A DNA stretch of 64,000 nt, taken from the NCBI RefSeq assembly GCF_000948285.1, contig NZ_JYBP01000003.1:806001-870000 (forward strand). The letters are read 5' to 3'. Positions 61,587 through 64,000 of the stretch are shown here, piece by piece. Source of the DNA: Geobacillus kaustophilus (GTDB lineage Bacteria > Bacillota > Bacilli > Bacillales > Anoxybacillaceae). Position 1 is the first letter of the stretch; the number at the start of each line of letters is the position of its first letter. A model generated the notes under the pieces. That model ran no database searches. It was given only the letters and a program-made list of their open reading frames with translations, and had not been told where the DNA came from. The translations under genes and the position numbers were made by a program.

Positions 61587-63764
61587 ATGTTTTATGCAAA
61601 GTCCGAAACGAAAGAGACGATCCGTGAACATACGGATCGTCTTCTTGATAATTGGCGATTACTAAAGGACAGTTATGGAGACCGATTGATTCGTGTCAAT
61701 GAAAGAATGTGGGAATTGCTTCGATTAGCGATCGAGTATCATGACATCGGGAAAGCGAACACGGTGTTTCAAAACAAAATCCGCCGTGCCATTCAAGAAG
61801 AACTGCTCGAAACCGATTGCGACGCCAATGTACCGCATAACTATTTGTCCGTCGGCCTTGTTCCATTTGATCAATTTAATTTGACGAAAGAAGAAAGACG
61901 ACTGTTAACTCATGCCATCGGCTACCATCATGAGCGGGACAAACTTCCTGACAAGGAAGCGATTCGTCATGTATTAGAAAGTGATTTATATGTGCAAAGG
62001 GAAGCGATTGCAAAACATATGAATCTGCCTTTGGTGGAGAAGCTATCCTTTCGATTTGTCGATCGTTTATTGCGTCGATACACTATCCATGACGGAGAAC
62101 CATTTTGGGATTATGTGTTGCTAAAAGGTCTTCTTCAGCGAATCGACCATGCAGCCTCGGCACACCTTCCCGTCGAGTCCGACATTCATCAAAATGTTGG
62201 CGTCTATGTACGGCGGTATATGGAGAATAAGTCATTTCATCTAAATGGCCTACAGCGTTTTACAGCAAGTCATACTCATAAAAATGTGATTGTGATTGCG
62301 CAAACAGGTATGGGAAAAACGGAATCTGCCTTATTGTGGATCGATCGAGATAAGGCCTTTTTCACCTTGCCTCTTCGCGTCAGTATTAATGCAATTTACG
62401 AACGGATTCGGTATCAAATGGGGTACGAAGCTGCGGGCCTTTTACATTCCACGAGCGCCTTCTATTTAGCAGAACGAGAAGAAGAAAATTGGGAGGCGAT
62501 TAAGCAACAGTCGCAACAGCTGTCCATGAAACTGCTTTTCACGACTGTTGACCAAATTTTAAAATTTCCTTTTTATTACAGAGGGTTTGAAAAAGAACTA
62601 GCAAGCATGGCAAATGCTAAAGTGGTGATCGATGAAATCCAAGCGTATGATCCAAAAATTGCTGCGATGTTGATTAAGTCATTAGAAATGATTAAAAAAG
62701 TAGGCGGTCGATTCATGATTATGACAGCTACATTGCCAACTTTATATTTGGATGAACTCAAGCGCCGAAGCATCATCGATGAAGAAGACACTGTTTTCGG
62801 CGAATTTATTGACAGCCAGAATCACCGCCACCGCATTCAGCTCCATGATCAGGAAATAACAGAAGGAATAGAGGACTTTGTCAGAATGGCGCGTTCATCC
62901 CAAGTGTTAGTCATTGTGAATACAGTTCGTCGGGCGATGGAACTGTATGAACGGTTATCCGAAATGGCCAGCGATGTACCTGTTCATTTGCTGCATTCAC
63001 AATTTACGCAAGAAGATCGTCAATGGCTCGAGCGGCAAATTAAAGAGTTCAATGAGGCAAAGACAAATGGGGTGTGGATTACGACTCAGCTTGTCGAAGC
63101 AAGCATTGATATTGATTTTGACTATTTATTCACAGAAATGTCTCCACTGGACAGTCTGTTTCAACGTCTTGGGCGCTGTTATCGAAGAAGGGTTATTCAA
63201 GGGGAACAATGTAATATCCATATTTTTACACAAAACGTTTCTGGAGTTCCATCCGTATATGATGAACATCTCGTGCGTGAAAGCATTTGCTTGCTGAAAG
63301 ATTATGAAGGAAAGATTCTTGACGAACGAGCGAAAATTGAACTGGTTGCAAAGCTATATGAACGCGAGAGATTAAAAGGAACCTCATTTTTGCGGGAGTT
63401 TGAGGACGCGTTATCGATGTTTGATCATTTAGATCCGTATGAAATGAGCAAGAAAGAGGCACAGCGGAAACTGCGTGACATTCAGACCGTTCCCATCATT
63501 CCACGGCGAATTTACGACGAAATCGCCCATGTCATCGATGAATGCCGCCGTTGCCGAGACTGGCGAGAGCGGATTCATTTGCGCATGGAGATCGAAAAGA
63601 AGACGATCAGCGTCCACCGTTTTCTTGCGGAGAAATGTGTCTCAGAACGATTGTCTAAACCGTTTGACCATATATACATTGCGGATGTTGAATATGATTT
63701 TGACCGAGAAAAGGGGAAAGGAACAGGAATTCGGTTCGATGCATCATTGTCTGTATTTTATTGA
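61587..63764 (+). CDS. cas3: Cas3 HD nuclease-helicase
   Basis: 725 residues from ATG 61587; GGGAGG lies 13 bases upstream, a rather long spacing, and ATG 61566 is an alternative. The N-terminal HD nuclease has REHT (His15), EYHDIGK (His52, Asp53), PHNYLS (His84) and YHHERD (His114, His115). The helicase has AQTGMGKTE (Walker A, about 238-246), DEIQ (349-352), MTATLP and SLFQRLGRCYRR. All catalytic motifs are present, so target degradation should work. It is recruited by Cascade. Confidence 0.93.
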   Translation: MFYAKSETKETIREHTDRLLDNWRLLKDSYGDRLIRVNERMWELLRLAIEYHDIGKANTVFQNKIRRAIQEELLETDCDANVPHNYLSVGLVPFDQFNLTKEERRLLTHAIGYHHERDKLPDKEAIRHVLESDLYVQREAIAKHMNLPLVEKLSFRFVDRLLRRYTIHDGEPFWDYVLLKGLLQRIDHAASAHLPVESDIHQNVGVYVRRYMENKSFHLNGLQRFTASHTHKNVIVIAQTGMGKTESALLWIDRDKAFFTLPLRVSINAIYERIRYQMGYEAAGLLHSTSAFYLAEREEENWEAIKQQSQQLSMKLLFTTVDQILKFPFYYRGFEKELASMANAKVVIDEIQAYDPKIAAMLIKSLEMIKKVGGRFMIMTATLPTLYLDELKRRSIIDEEDTVFGEFIDSQNHRHRIQLHDQEITEGIEDFVRMARSSQVLVIVNTVRRAMELYERLSEMASDVPVHLLHSQFTQEDRQWLERQIKEFNEAKTNGVWITTQLVEASIDIDFDYLFTEMSPLDSLFQRLGRCYRRRVIQGEQCNIHIFTQNVSGVPSVYDEHLVRESICLLKDYEGKILDERAKIELVAKLYERERLKGTSFLREFEDALSMFDHLDPYEMSKKEAQRKLRDIQTVPIIPRRIYDEIAHVIDECRRCRDWRERIHLRMEIEKKTISVHRFLAEKCVSERLSKPFDHIYIADVEYDFDREKGKGTGIRFDASLSVFY

Positions 63765-63778
63765 GGAGAGAGCGGCCA

Positions 63779-64000
63779 ATGGCAAGCGGTGTTCAAATTC
63801 ATTATTACAAAGTGTGCAAGCGGAAATTATGGTTGTTTTCCAAAGGGATTGGAATGGAAGAAGAGCATGAACGGGTGATCGAAGGAAAGATTTTGCACGA
63901 TCGGGCGTATCCACGCTTGGATGAGAGAGAAATTCTGGCTCTTCACCACAAGTTGTACTTGATGATTTAAGATCGGTGTGCATAGCGAAAATAGAGGGTA
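63779..64000 (+). pseudogene. cas4: Cas4 exonuclease, frameshifted and cut by the window edge
   Basis: ATG 63779 with GAGGAGAG upstream. Begins MASGVQIHYYKVCKRKLWLF and continues to LHDRAYPRLDEREILAL, a normal Cas4 N-terminus with the first iron-sulfur cysteine in YKVCKRKLW. After LYL at about 63957 the frame ends. Reading one base off gives DDLRSVCIAKIEG, which fits the expected continuation, so one G appears to be missing from TTG(G)ATGAT. Either an indel error or a genuine loss of Cas4, which would affect spacer capture. Confidence 0.7.

Overview
The window looks like chromosome of a thermophilic Bacillaceae bacterium, most likely Geobacillus or Parageobacillus. Reasons: a GH42 beta-galactosidase of the BgaB type, an IS66 element of the single-gene ISBst12 type, a spore gene (sspH), an Hsp20 chaperone, strong AAGGAGG ribosome sites with ATG/GTG/TTG starts, Bacillus-type tandem rRNA promoters, and GC-rich, Geobacillus-like coding sequence in most genes.

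Left part (1-16.8 kb). A cut-off transposase, a complete IS66 element with an 8-bp target duplication and a 159-bp MITE-like element sit upstream of an AT-rich lactose/galactoside cassette: bgaB (GH42), an ABC binding protein and two permeases, and lacZ (GH2). The GC-rich Leloir operon galK-galE-galT-galR follows. Sugar enters through the transporter, both beta-galactosidases release galactose, and GalK/GalT/GalE pass it to glycolysis. An inverted repeat over the galK promoter, with a half-site before bgaB, suggests one regulator for both blocks. Hsp20 and a small gene behind a 13-residue leader peptide lie on the other strand.

Middle (17-39.6 kb). Three promoters drive a 16S-23S operon in which I find no 5S gene. 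tRNAs Gly(GCC), Arg(ACG), Gly(CCC) and Arg(UCU) follow, interleaved with three copies of a tRNA-like structured element. Next come a decayed stretch (hicB remnant), a large TPR protein with a degenerate dynamin-like GTPase domain, an M29 aminopeptidase, a truncated putP, an acyl-CoA ligase, a pccB-sdpI deletion junction, yhfC, a VOC protein, sspH, bioF with a BirA box, tRNA-Pro, two Uma2-type genes and glsA.

Third part (39.6-52.4 kb). Four copies of one perfect 14-bp operator tie together an ABC sugar transporter, a LacI-type regulator and an operon of two Gfo/Idh/MocA oxidoreductases, a ThuA protein and a sugar isomerase/epimerase-like TIM barrel. No classical glycoside hydrolase is present in it. 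This looks like a redox (3-keto-sugar) route for a disaccharide or glycoside, related to but rearranged from the rhizobial thu system. It is the best candidate for a poorly described pathway here. A MaoC-like hydratase, a cre-controlled MFS transporter, a frameshifted acetyltransferase and an IS630 remnant lie inside it.

Right end (52.4-64 kb). Two CBO0543-type membrane proteins (one frameshifted), a MazG-like/PLD-helicase gene pair, and a type I-B CRISPR-Cas operon cas6-cas8-cas7-cas5-cas3-cas4. The operon has a clear internal start for a Cas11 small subunit inside cas8. The window ends in a frameshifted cas4, and no CRISPR array is visible. Several broken genes differ from an intact frame by one base, mostly in homopolymers, so some may be assembly errors.
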